64,000 nt of DNA from Hofstenia miamia (Eukaryota; Xenacoelomorpha; Acoela). The position numbers were made by a program, and so were the translations under genes. This document shows, piece by piece, positions 23,601-34,496 of this stretch. The notes under the pieces were generated by a model. The model saw nothing but the letters and a program-made list of their open reading frames with translations. It ran no database searches and was not told the origin of the DNA. Numbering within the stretch: the stretch's first letter is position 1; every line of letters begins with the position of its first letter. The stretch is from contig SCFE01000023.1 of assembly GCA_004352715.1 (NCBI GenBank), forward strand, positions 552,675 through 616,674, given 5' to 3'.

Positions 23601-23851
23601 ACATAAGGTTCACCATTGTTTCTGAGTCAATTACGAATGCTGATCAAGAATGTGAAGAAATTGGCGAGGCTACAGTCAGTTTATTGGATATTTTAAATAA
23701 AAGGCAGGACTTAGAAAATAAAGAAATTGCCGTCCGTTCTCGTGATGAAGACATCGGTACTTTGAAATTGACTGTAAGAGCATTAGCAACTTTGCAGTCA
23801 ATCTCTAATGAGAAATTAGTCGTCAAAAAATCCCTAGGGGTTACTTTTTAA
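20601..23851 (+). CDS. RPGRIP1L: RPGRIP1L coding exon 3: coiled coil, two C2 domains and C-terminal RPGR-interacting C2
   Basis: RPGRIP1L (MKS5/NPHP8, also called fantom) is a scaffold at the ciliary transition zone that recruits other gate proteins, including NPHP4. This single 3251-nt exon encodes residues 166-1248 of a 1248-residue product, close to the roughly 1300 of the human protein. Long coiled coil to about residue 575, with a Gln/Glu/Lys heptad pattern. First C2 domain about 592-730 (VFEIRIQKVSLSKEAIQM ... DYSVKFVEP). Second C2 about 765-896 (AIIKIEVAKIKTS ... GFVRIVIKWRND), the domain usually labelled C2 in this family. An acidic, serine-rich linker about 920-1070. A third C2-like RPGR-interacting domain about 1076-1232 (IQIGVQEFSFDS ... 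GTLKLTVRAL). Stop TAA at 23849-23851. There are no internal stops, and the exon has many CG dinucleotides, unlike the far right of the window. Vertebrate genes split this part into some twenty exons. No AATAAA or ATTAAA lies in the next 250 bases. Confidence 0.95.
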
Positions 23852-24499
23852 TTTGAAGTTTATTTCAGTTTTATTATAAATTGTACAATATAATTATGTC
23901 GAACTATGAATTATTAATTTTAATGTAGAATATATGTTTTTTTAATATTTTTAGTTAGAAGTTAATTTTTCATTGTAGATTTATTTGCCTGTAAATCAAC
24001 ACGTTTCTTACTGTTTCCTATTGTAAATATACTTAAATTGTCTAAGAAAATACTATAATTTAGTAGAAATGATCTAATTTCTAATTAACTTAGCATTAAC
24101 TCTATTTATATATCTTAAAAATGCTATAACAAAGGTATTGTATTCATTATATACCTTGTGTGACATACAAAGACATAACATTAATATAACTTAAAAACAC
24201 TTCTTTTATAAATCCATTTGTTCCTTATTTTACTTTCCAACTCAGCATTGCTTCCTACATTTTCTTAACATTTTCATCTCAAAATTTTTTTTCAAAACTA
24301 CTTGTGCTTCAAACTTCTTCCTAAATATGCCTAAATTTGATGGAGAAATACTTAGTTGTGCTTATAAATTTTTTCTATACTTTAAAATTTGAAAAATTGA
24401 ACTTTCTCTTGTTAAAATTCGTGATTATTTCGCAGGCTTATTTTAACGGGCAATCTATGTTTTTATAAAGGAGTAATTTATTTCAGTATTTTATTAATT
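23852..24499. other. RPGRIP1L 3' flank, AT-rich
   Basis: Presumed 3' UTR and intergenic DNA. Only a variant polyadenylation hexamer (tataaa near 23874) is visible. Confidence 0.5.
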
Positions 24500-24800
24500 C
24501 TGTAGTCATTATTTACTCAAATATATCTGCGATTTTAGGAACGGGATTGTTGAATTACCAAAAATATAAATGTTTTTAGTTTTCTCATAAGTAAATTATG
24601 ATTAATCGAATTGAAGGCCTTTGATATATCAAGAGAAGCAGTGTGCACTTTTTCGAATTTTCTACCCTAGTCATTCATCTATTGCTTCTATTAATGCTAA
24701 TGATAAATTTATTGATTCATAAATATAGTCTTCTTTGGTGTTCAATTTTGATTGCAAGGATTTTATGAGAATACTCTCAATGATTTTTTTTACAATCTGG
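24500..24800 (-). mobile_element. LINE fragment around RT motif A
   Basis: The minus strand reads TASLDISKAFNSINHNLLMR, the RT motif A region of a CR1/Jockey-type LINE, preceded by INLSLALIEAIDE. No motif B or C follows. It is a short, decayed fragment next to a Penelope-like fragment on the other strand. Confidence 0.7.
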
Positions 24801-24811
24801 AGTATAAACAA

Positions 24812-25220
24812 CAAAAGAACTATTAACTTTAGCAACGAAGAATACTTTAATGGAATTTAATAACACATTTTATCGTCAAAAAGATGGTTTAGCCATGGGA
24901 AATCCGTTAAGTTCTACTTTTGCAAATACATGTATATATTTAACTACAATTGAGAAAAATATACATCAGGCATCCATTTCATTTACTATCAACACTATAT
25001 GGATGATATATTTGCATTCGTAAAAGATGAAGAAACATCAGAAAACATACAAAATTAAATTTAATTGACAAGAATATTCAGTTTACAAAGGAGACTGAAA
25101 CTAAGAACAAATTTTATTTTTTAAATTACAAATAACTAGAAAAGATAACACATTTTAAACTGGAATCAATAATAAACTAACAGAACGAGGATTGTTATTG
25201 AACTCCACCTCAAATACGCC
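24812..25220 (+). mobile_element. Penelope-like retroelement RT fragment
   Basis: The plus strand reads MEFNNTFYRQKDGLAMGNPL, then YYQHYMDDIFAFVKDEE with the catalytic YMDD at 24996-25007, then IQFTKETETKNKFYFLNYK and RKDNTF. The QxxGxAMG-PLS, (Y)MDDIF and FTxExE blocks in this order are characteristic of Penelope-like elements and distinguish them from LINEs. At least two frameshifts and two stops separate the blocks. There is no GIY-YIG endonuclease in view. Confidence 0.85.
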
Positions 25221-25222
25221 TT

Positions 25223-25310
25223 TAACACGTTGACTGCCATGCCAACAATATATGTTGACGCATATTTTTTTTACGCCAACAAAATTTGTTGACGGATGTT
25301 TTTCATTTAA
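25223..25310 (+). repeat. piggyBac-like terminal sequence with two palindromic units
   Basis: ttaacacgttgactgccatg starts at a TTAA, and is followed by two diverged units, each with a caaca...tgttgacg palindrome. This resembles the ends of piggyBac elements. I could not find the matching opposite end, so it may be a solo end or coincidence. Confidence 0.35.
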
Positions 25311-25569
25311 ATAGCCGTCAAAATATTTGTATAAGTTTTATGTATAATTTAATTGAATAAATTTGTTCCAGTATCCTAGTTTATGTATTTGCGTGGCTTC
25401 TAGCGGCCTGTAGTGTCTGTTTTTCCTGCAGAATGAAAATGCAATTTTACCGTTTTTTGTTTTAATGTATATACATAGGGACCACGCCTTTTACATATCA
25501 AAAAGGATAAAACGAGCAAATATAATTTAACAAAAATGCAATAATGTGTCGTTTTTTAGGAGCTTAATT

Positions 25570-25777
25570 AACCTTAATAAGAACATGCAAAATATATTTC
25601 GACTTACAAAGTTTAAACACAAAAGAAGACTATATTTATAAATTAAATTTGCCACTTTTTAAAATTTAAGAAATTATAATTATTATTGTAAAATCTAGTA
25701 AATTTAGAGGGAATAATTTGTAAAACTGACAATGACTTTGTAAGTCGAAATATATTTCGCATGTTCTTATTAAGGTT
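25570..25777. mobile_element. 208-bp fold-back element with 43-bp terminal inverted repeats
   Basis: The arm at 25570-25612 (aaccttaataagaacatgc...) recurs inverted at 25735-25777 with one mismatch in 43. The 122-bp centre has no coding capacity. It is a MITE-type or fold-back element; the superfamily is not determined because I see no clear target duplication. Confidence 0.85.
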
Positions 25778-26269
25778 AAAAATGCAATAAATAAATTTAA
25801 AATTCAATTACGCTCTAAATTAGGCAAATAAAGCAGTTTATATTTTATTTTTTATTGAAATTTACAATATATAATTTTAGTAATATGTTTGGAAAAATAG
25901 AAAAAAATAAACATTTACAGAAAAGTATAAAAAGTACTTTGAATAGTTCATAAGAAAACTGTATGCAGGGTGAATTATTTATGACACCTGAAGTACAATT
26001 GCAATTTTTTTTGAATTTGGTGATTCTTAAATATTCTATATTGTAATGTTAATTTTGTAAAATTGTTTTTAATTGTAAATAATTATGTGAATAAAATTTT
26101 TTTTTGAAAAAACAAAAATTATAGTTAAATATTTGACAAAATTTTCAGTTGTAATTATGGTGATTAATTTTTTGTAAAGTTCAGCAAAGCTTTTGACACA
26201 CATAGCTGGATTATTTGTACAATAGGAACATACTGTTGTTTCTTTCTGGTTTGATTTCTAGATACTGCT
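25778..26269. other. AT-rich stretch, no gene seen
   Basis: Nothing recognised. Confidence 0.5.
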
Positions 26270-27765
26270 GTGTTTATTAAAGGCTTTGTTGACAAAATCA
26301 ACAGTCTCCCTGAGTGCTGCAAACAAATAAGAACACTCAAATCACACGAAGAACTCCCTCAGAAATTGCAGTATTATGGAAAATACATCATTGGTCCTGA
26401 ACAACAAGGAGAAACGCTAAACTATCATTTTTCGAAATGCTACGAACCACAACGTGGAACTTTTCAGGAATTCAGTCCGGCGTTTCACAATAGCCTATCA
26501 CTCTCAATAGATGATGTTGCACTTGCCCTGAGATAATGCTCTCTTGGCTGCGGTCTAGATAGTCTCCCTGGAGAATTTCTGAGATTTGCATCACAGGGTC
26601 TGGCATTCCACGTCTTTAAACTTTTCTCTGCGCTCTTTCTCCATGAAGTTTTTCCAAGTGCTGGAAAATGGCATATGTTCGGCCAGTATTCCAATGCGGC
26701 TCTCACAGTACACTAATCAACTATCGCCCCATAAGAATCCTTTCAAATATTTCCTTGGTTTTTGAAAAATATTTTTTAATGAACTGTATCCAATTATCAA
26801 ACAGCGATTGTCTAACAATCTATACGGATTTACACCGAAGAGAAGTACAATCTCTCAATTGTTTGCATTTCTAGATGACATAAATGATAATTTTGACAAT
26901 CGGCGGAAAACATATTGTTTTACCTTGATTTTAGTAAAGCATTCGACAAAGTCCCCATCACATTCTACTCAGAAAACTATGCGAGTTTGGCATTGGCGGA
27001 TCTTTGCTTAAACTAATTGCTTCTAATTTTTCTGATCGCTATCAGTGTGTGAGAGTTAATAATGACCTGCATACATTGAATGGTGTATTCACAATGAGAT
27101 AATTCTCAATACAAGCAACACAATGTTCATTGTGTTTGGTGGGCCTTAGCCTAGTGATTCCTTAACAATTGATTTTGAATTACTCCATGCTTCTTCATTG
27201 TAAAGGATCTTGGTGTTTGGTTGAGTGAGATCTAAAATGGAAAGTACATATCACCAAAAGGCTTAAAACATGCTATGCTCTATTAATCGAACTTCGTAGA
27301 AATATTGCTTATTCTATTCCAGCTACTACAAGACTTAAATTATATCGCGTTTACCTTTTGTCCACTCTTATTTATGCATCTGAAGTGTGGCATCCATCCA
27401 AGGTTCAACTCCAAAAGTTTGAAACTTTCCAATATAGATGCTTGAAATGGATTCGCAATGGTAGTTCTTATAAAGATCGTCAAATTCAATCAAATATGAT
27501 GCCAATATCCTGCCTTATTCAGTTTAAAGATCTGATAATGTTAAATAAGCTCATTGCAGGCAAGATTGACTTCCCGGTCTGGAATTACATTTCGATAAAA
27601 TATTCAGACAAACCTCTACGGAATCTACAGCAAGCTTTCTTTGTCCTTAAACCAGTTCGCACGAAGACTTCCGACTCTAATTTCTTCATTCGAGCAGTAA
27701 TGCTCGCAAATTCCCTTCACAAATATACTTCACTGGACATATTTAGCCAACCATCAATTTTATGA
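26270..27765 (+). mobile_element. LINE ORF2 remnant, plus strand, catalytic core deleted
   Basis: Plus-strand blocks in order: an endonuclease-RT linker (26270-26536), GLDSLPGEFLRFA, NYRPIRILSNISLVFEKY (RT fingers, about 26715-26775), NLYGFTPKRSTISQLFAFLD, LDFSKAFDKVPI (motif A, about 26925), then directly the C-terminal part with LIYASEVWHPSKVQLQKFET and FQYRCLKWIRNG, stop at 27763-27765. Motif B and the catalytic FADD are missing between about 27055 and 27120. It has numerous frameshifts and stops. CR1/Jockey type. Confidence 0.82.
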
Positions 27766-28059
27766 GTGAACCGAAAGCACTATTTTTAAAATTTCTCAGA
27801 AAATTTGAAATACAAAATCAACATTACAAATTAAAGTATGTAAAAATCATCAAATTTACAATTTTTTTAAGAAAGAACGAAATTTAATACATATGAAATT
27901 AACATTTCAATGATTTATTTTCTGGGTAATCGATACTGAAATAAACTTTTGCAATGGTTGCGATGCTGTGAATGATACTATTTGAAGTTTTTTGTGGTTC
28001 AGATGTCGCAGATTAGACATGAACTGTTTGAACCCTAACCTCTAACCACCATTTCTTGA

Positions 28060-28480
28060 TAATCGTAGTGTAGCGTTTCGCCGATTTAAAATCTCAATTT
28101 CTATAGTTCCCAGAGTCAGTCCTCTCAAGATACTTGGATTCACTGTAGATGATTCTTTTGGCTTTAACTCACACATCAATAAGACATGTAAAAAGGCCGT
28201 ATCTATTCTATACTTTCTTCGAAAACTAAAAGATCTCCGCTTTTCTGCTGTTGAGTTAAAGTTATTATGTTCCACTATGGTGCTATCCGTTATCACATAT
28301 AGTTCGTCTATGTGGGGTGGAGAAAAAATAACCTTCTGAACATTTTAGATTTAGTTCAAAAAAGAGCTGTCAGAGTTGGCATCATTGAAGACTACACTCC
28401 AATTCGAACAATTATCAGTCATCAAGGGAAAAATTATATCATTCAATCGCTAGCAATCCACTACATCCGCTCTCCTGCAT
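28060..28480 (+). mobile_element. LINE ORF2 C-terminal fragment, plus strand
   Basis: The plus strand reads VDDSFGFNSHINKTCKKAVS, LRKLKDLRFSAVELKLL, VLSVITYSSSMWGG and, after a frameshift, LDLVQKRAVRVG. This is the post-RT region of a Jockey-like LINE, unrelated at close range to the one ending at 27765. Confidence 0.78.
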
Positions 28481-28939
28481 ACTAAACATGAAGACATACT
28501 ATTCAAATGAGAAACTAAGAAGGCGCCTTCCTGCTTGCAAAAAAGTGAAAACAGAAAAGAACTTTCCATTTTTCCAGACCGGTTTCTGTGAAACCATATT
28601 TATTGAAGTTTCAATTTTGATTCTTTTGTATTGGAGTAATCAATATAATACATTATACTTATTTTATTGTTATATTTTCTTAATTTTAATTCAGTTCTTT
28701 TGCTAATGAATTGTTTTAATGGGTGTTTTTGAGAGTCTTCGATGTGTTGATGTAAGGCTTTGTCTTTTGATTTAATGATATTAAAAATACTTAATTCTTT
28801 AGTAATCAATTTAAGTATTTAAACGCTTTATGTACATGTTGTTAAGCTTAGATAAAGATGTTTCTGATTCACCTGCATATACTTATATACCGTAAATTAT
28901 TATGGAATTCATTAGGGAATCAAATACAATTTCAGTTTC
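28481..28939. other. AT-rich stretch, no gene seen
   Basis: Nothing recognised between two LINE fragments. Confidence 0.5.
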
Positions 28940-29740
28940 ATTTTGAGTTAAAAATCTTTTTACTTTTAATATTATATTGAAATTTCTCATTGATCTTTTA
29001 CAAACTTGAGCTTGTTATTTATGATAAATCCAAGATATTTAATTGTTGTTACTGAAGAATAGCAATCAATTTTAGATATATTATCAGCAAATTTTCCCTT
29101 CAATGATATAATCATTTCCACCAGCGATTTTCTATGATTAACTTCAAATTTGCTTTCTTCATATCAAGATTATTATTAATTGAATGTGTTAAGTTGGAAG
29201 TCAAATCAATGTATCATCAGCCTATTTAATAATAGATACATTTGTAATATTTAAAAATTCGCAATTTAACAAATCAATACATACATTGAACAGAAATGGG
29301 CCGCAAACGGAAACTTGAGGAACACCTTTTTTCATTTTTTCCATATCTGAAAGCCTGTTACTATATTTAACATTGTGTTGTCTATTACCAATGAAACTAT
29401 CAAGCCAATTAATAGTGTACGGATTGAAATGTCTTATATTGTTTAACTTTTTAAACCCAATGTAGTGTTTTACATTGTCAAAGGCTTTATTGATATCAAG
29501 GCTGATTAATTTTACTTAATTATAATTTTCATTTTTATATGACATAATTATATTTTGTAATTCGATAACTGCATTTGTTGCTGTTCCATTTGTTCTAAAT
29601 CCATGCTGATTTACATTTAAGTGACTCTTGTAGATATCTTTGATGTGAATATAAAATACAAGTTTCTCAAAAGTTCTTGACAATATTCAAGCGCGTCGCC
29701 AGGAATTTTTTTCTGGGAAAACCTACTCTCAATTTATCTA
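28940..29740 (-). mobile_element. LINE RT fragment, minus strand
   Basis: Minus-strand blocks: FEKLVFYI, NVNQHGFRTNGTATNAVIEL, SLDINKAFDNVKHYIGF (motif A, about 29470-29510), KKGVPQVSVCGPFLFNVCID (motif B, about 29270-29330), ADDTLI (motif C, about 29208-29225, with a stop just before it) and KYLGFIINNKLKFV. CR1/Jockey type, with scattered stops. Confidence 0.8.
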
Positions 29741-30965
29741 ATATTAATAGTATTTATAGAGTACCTTAAGATATTGTTATATGTATTTATTTTAATAATG
29801 GAGCCCTAGTGGATTCGGTATTTTTTCAAATATCAATAGAAATATGTAATTTATTTTGGATAATTCATTAAATTATAACACTATTATATATATAATAATT
29901 GTTAATAGTAATTTTATACATTGACAATTGAATCAAATACAAGTTTCATGCAGATTCTAAAAATTTATGAGACAGCTTTTAACAGTGAGGCGATCTTTCA
30001 TGGCATAAAAGTCTAATAAAAATGATCGATGCGTATGTAGTTGAGTCAGACCATTAAACATTTCATCGTTTGTTGTTGATCTCAAGTATCCTTTCAAATA
30101 TTTCAGGTTTTAGAATATTCGCTAAAAGTTGCAGTAGTTGTCGAAATGCAACATAAGATTTTCAATATTTGCAAATGGCAGGATAGAAGATATCATTGCA
30201 ATCGTCTAGCACAGTGGCGGTTGGAAGGTAGAGGCAGATTCCATTGCTTATAGTTGGATCATTTATGTATCCAGTGGTTATCTTAACTTAGTGGATCTCA
30301 TGATGAACTATCAGTAGATATAGTTTAATCATTGCAATTATCTGCATGTAGACACAGAATAATTATGTCAAAGCTAGTAAAAAGAAATATTTTAAAATCT
30401 TTCTTAAAAAATTATTTCAATTGACCATATCAAAAACAATGTTTTCTGGATTTTTGAAGCCGTTTTAAATTTTGTTGGACACTAGTTGGCAGTAGTGTCA
30501 GAACAAGAAAATTTGGATGTCAATCTTCATTCTGAAGAAATGACAAATAATTAGTATGATATGCCTCTGATTTTTTAAACAAAGGGTCGTTTGAATTAGT
30601 GACGATTTGCTTTGACTTATAAGTCCTATATTGAGAATACTTGACAGCAATCACAGTATTACGTACATTCTACTATTGAGAAATTAGATAAATGAAAAAG
30701 CAGTGTCTTACAAGAAATTTTGGTAATTAAATTTCTTCCATATGAAAATCTACATATAGCTATTGAAAAAATATCTTTGAAACTTTAAATTTCGAAAGTT
30801 GCCATAATGTATCATATATTTATTAGTCATAAATGAATTTTTTGTTCATCTCATTGATTATCATAATTTCTCTTGGAGGTAATGATACCGACAGTGGTGT
30901 AGGCAGAGAGAGAACCGCGTGATCCACAGATTTCCCTTATCATTTCTACGTTCACATAAACTTTA
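29741..30965. other. AT-rich stretch, no gene seen
   Basis: A cagtggtgtaggca string at 30892 resembles a hAT end; see rejected items. Confidence 0.45.
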
Positions 30966-31050
30966 TTGAATGCAACAGAGACTTCATTGAAATGAAATTG
31001 ACTTAATTAAATGCAACAGAGACTCTATTGACTGCAACAGATACTATATT
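30966..31050. repeat. short degenerate tandem repeat (attgaatgcaacagagact)
   Basis: Three imperfect copies of a unit containing tgcaacaga(g/t)act and attga at about 30967, 31010 and 31032. Confidence 0.65.
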
Positions 31051-31112
31051 GAAGAAAATTTGATCCAACAACTTCCACCAATTCATTCAAAACATGAATG
31101 ACACCTTCACAA

Positions 31113-32726
31113 CAGACTTGTCAACGAGCAGAACTTCTAACGAGCCGAGTCGAGCCGAGCTTGATCACAGTATTTGATATACAACGAGCCCAAACGAGCC
31201 TACTTTAGGCAAAGCAAGTTTATAGTTCTGCTTTTTAATTTGATTATGGAGATTTTTCTTATTTTTTCATTCAGTATGCCTTTCTTATAATCTTATTTAA
31301 GAAATGTTTATTAAATAATATATTTGCTTAAATATAAATTCGAATATATCATTAGCATTCTCCAATGTATAAATATAATTCCACGGAACATTTTGGAGAA
31401 ATTTTCTGAAGATTTCATCGCTGAAATTGACAAAACTGCGTGCATAAATTCTTTTCCGTGTTGTATAAGATCTGAATTCATTGGTTATAACAGACATATA
31501 TTATGATCAGAGAATGAATTAAAGATAAACGTTGTAAAATTACTTGCTTCTAAATTATTTTAAAATAATCAATGAGCGACTTTTCTCTTGTTAGTTACTT
31601 TTGTTTATAGTTTCCAGTTCATATTCATTGCACATGGAAATGATGAAATCAGACTTAAATTTTGTCTGATAGTTAATGTTGTAATCACCCAATAGTATAA
31701 TGTCTTATCCTGAGCTATAGCATTTTGCACTTGAGCTTTAATAAAGCTGATAAATTCTTTCAAGAATCGTTTATTTGGGCAGCAGCTGATAGTTATCATT
31801 GCTGATAGTTTGGAGTTTTTCTTACTTCAATGCATAGGGTGCTTTCGCGATCGCAAGCCGGCACAACTGAATAGTTGGCTTTCAGTTGTCAACGTATTCG
31901 CGATAACATTCCGTTGTTTACCAACCTATTCGCGCATCGCACCGGTATTGCACTCAGCGTCAACTGGAGCATTCGCGCAATCCACCGGTTTGCAAAATCA
32001 GTGTGCACGAAACGCCAACTGATTCGCTTTATAGTTGGGTTTGGCTGAAATCAATTACATTTTATAAAAAGTCAAAAATTAAAGAATTATTTGATATATG
32101 TAAATTTATAACAGAAAATTTCAATTTTAACGAGGGATTGGTATAGTAATACATTTTTAGAAATATAAATATATCAATCTGTTATTTATCTAACATATCA
32201 TGATATTTTGATATTTCTGATATTTTAATCGTACAGTAATATAGATGTTCGTAAGATTTGTATTTTATGAAACCTATTTATCAATATTTTTTCAAAGTAA
32301 CTATAGATTTGAGTTTGGCTGCTGTATTTATTGGTTAATAACATTGTTTTGTAATCCTCTAACCAGACTTGTCAACGAGCCGAGTCGAGGCGAGCTTCGA
32401 GCACAGTCTTTGATATACAACGAGCCCAAAACGAATCTATTTTAGGCAAAGCAAATTTATAGTTCTGTTTTTAAATTTGATTATGCAGATTCTTCTTATT
32501 TTTTGCAGTCAGCATGCCTTTCCTATAATCTTATTTAAGAAATGTTTATTAAATAATAGGAAGAGCTATTGTAAAAAATTCTTTGAGCACAATATTTTTA
32601 AAAAAATACCGAGCTAAAACGAGCCTCATTCAAGGATTTTATCTGGCGAGCCGAGCCAAGCCGAACTTACACAAAATTTAAACAAGCCGAGCCGAGCTTG
32701 GAAATGTCGGCTCGTTGACAAGTCTG
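31113..32726. mobile_element. hAT-type non-autonomous element with internal duplication of its left end
   Basis: The ends are perfect 17-bp inverted repeats, cagacttgtcaacgagc at 31113-31129 and its complement at 32710-32726, flanked by an exact 8-bp duplication cttcacaa (31105-31112 and 32727-32734). Terminal CAG-type ends with 8-bp duplication indicate hAT. A second, complete left end starts at 32364, and the segments 31113-31318 and 32364-32559 are homologous. Thus 32364-32726 is itself a 363-bp MITE with the same termini, but the base pairs before 32364 (cctctaac) do not match the duplication. A clgagccgag-rich GC tract lies near each end. No transposase. Confidence 0.85.
31845..32035. 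other. CpG-rich patch inside the hAT element
   Basis: About 190 bases with many CG dinucleotides (gcgatcgcaagccgg, attcgcgcatcgcaccgg and similar) and short agttgg/ccaact palindromes at both ends. It stands out from AT-rich surroundings. Its ends suggest another small element nested here. Confidence 0.5.
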
Positions 32727-32755
32727 CTTCACAACCCCCCTCCCTAATGCCTACA

Positions 32756-33046
32756 CTAACTTGAAATGGGGAAAAGTATGCCCGCTGCCCTATTCCTTGA
32801 AACTTGACATAAACAGCTGGCAATCAATCTTCGAAGAACTTCTCTCACAGCAATTGGGCGAATTCCGCCGTTATTTTTCTTTAATACAAAAAAATTACTT
32901 CCACAAAGATATGGTGCAATTTTATCAGGAGCATTACCAGAGTTGACTACTTTGAGCATTGATGCGATGGCTATTTGAAGAAAAACGATCAATTTACGTT
33001 GAATTAAAGATAGTGCTTTCGATAAAATAAATAGAAAAAATATCAC
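32756..33046 (-). mobile_element. reverse transcriptase N-terminal fragment, minus strand
   Basis: The minus strand reads APDKIAPYLCGSNFFVLKKN then GGIRPIAVREVLRRLIASCL. This GG-RPIAV-E-LRRL pattern is the RT fingers region of a non-LTR lineage different from the CR1/Jockey copies elsewhere here. It starts 30 bases after the hAT element and has no catalytic motif. Confidence 0.72.
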
Positions 33047-33169
33047 TATTATCTACTAACTGTTTGTTATTTCTTCTTTGTTGCAGAGGTAACTATAACG
33101 ATAATTATTTTTACTGTTGTCATCTTAGTTAAATTCTTTAGCATTAATTTAGAATTGATAAGGGAAGAT

Positions 33170-34450
33170 AATGTATTTAGCTACTTGTAATTACCAAAGC
33201 AATTCTTTGACTGGTAAGATATTTCCTCGTTCAAATGGTTAATAATTTTCGTTTTAAACAATTGAAGCTTCTTTTCTGATCTAATATGTTTATCCAAGTT
33301 ATTCCATAGTTTTACTTAGTATTAAAGTGAGTTTTTCATAATTTTTCATCATAATTTTTTTACATTAATATGTATCATGGCTAATATTGTATTTTAGGAG
33401 ATGCTATCTTTCAATTTTTAATATATTTCTAAGATCTTCAGTTGCATGCTTTCATCTGGATGTAATAACATATAATCTTTTGTGATACGCCTCTTAATCG
33501 CATTATTATTACCATTAATACTTCTATTCGTCAATTTGAAGATATTCCTTAACTTTCTTTAGAATTGTCAGATAAGTTTGTTAATGAGATACAAGAATGT
33601 GTATATTTTGATACAACTAGACATTTACACAACGTTGTGATCCAATTGCTTGGCAATAAATCGGATATTTTTTATTAATTTGATATTAGTAGCCATTTTT
33701 AAATAATAAGTTTACATGAACTTTGAATTTTAGTTAATTGTGTATTAAAACTCCCAAATACTTTATTCTTAGTGCTCAATTATTTCTTTGTTATCAATAT
33801 ATAGTTTTTACTTTGTTCATTCTTTCCTAAATTTATTCATCTACATAAAAGACTGTTTTTTTCCACATTTAGAGATATCATATTTTTAATATAATAATCA
33901 TAAATGCGATACAAATTGTATTGAAGTTCATTAATGTTTGTAGTATAGATTAATTTATCACATGCATATAACATGCATTTTATTTCTTGTGGTTCGAGAT
34001 ATCATTTATATAGATACTAAATAACAGTGGTCCCAGAACAGAACCTCGTGGGAACAACTCGTTCAATTTTGAAAAGATTGGAGGATTAATTTTTAAATTG
34101 TACAAATTGAAATCTATTAATTAAGTAATCAGAAATTAGTGAAGATTGACTAAAATGAAAATTGTATCCGTTAATTATTTAATCAATATATGTATTCCAT
34201 GATCTATTAAATTGAATGTTTTTGCAAGATCTAAAGAGATAATGTAAACACTTTCATTTCTATCAATGCGATGTCTCCAATCTTTTATTTTAATTAAAAG
34301 AATATTCATATTTGAAAAATCTTTTCTAAATCCAAATTAGTATGGATTAAATAAATTGTATTTTTTAAAGTAACAATTCATTTGATCGCATTAATTCCGT
34401 TTTTATAGATTTGAATAACTGCAACTTTTATTTCATCAGGATATTTGTTT
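33170..34450 (-). mobile_element. LINE RT fragment, minus strand
   Basis: Minus-strand blocks: SLDLAKTFNLIDHGI (motif A, about 34200-34245), RGSVLGPLLFSIYINDI (motif B, about 34005-34055), NELQYNLYRIYDYY, and a C-terminal part ending LFKTKIINHLNEE. Stops are frequent. The catalytic YxDD appears to be altered or lost. CR1/Jockey type. Confidence 0.78.
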
Positions 34451-34496
34451 CATTTAATGAATTCGCTACATAAATCGCATAAACATTTTTTTATAA

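Noticed and set aside
30892-32756. A possible outer hAT element with cagtggtgtaggca at 30892 and tgcctacact near 32750
   Set aside because: The strings match imperfectly, and no flanking duplication was found. The inner element at 31113-32726 is far better supported.
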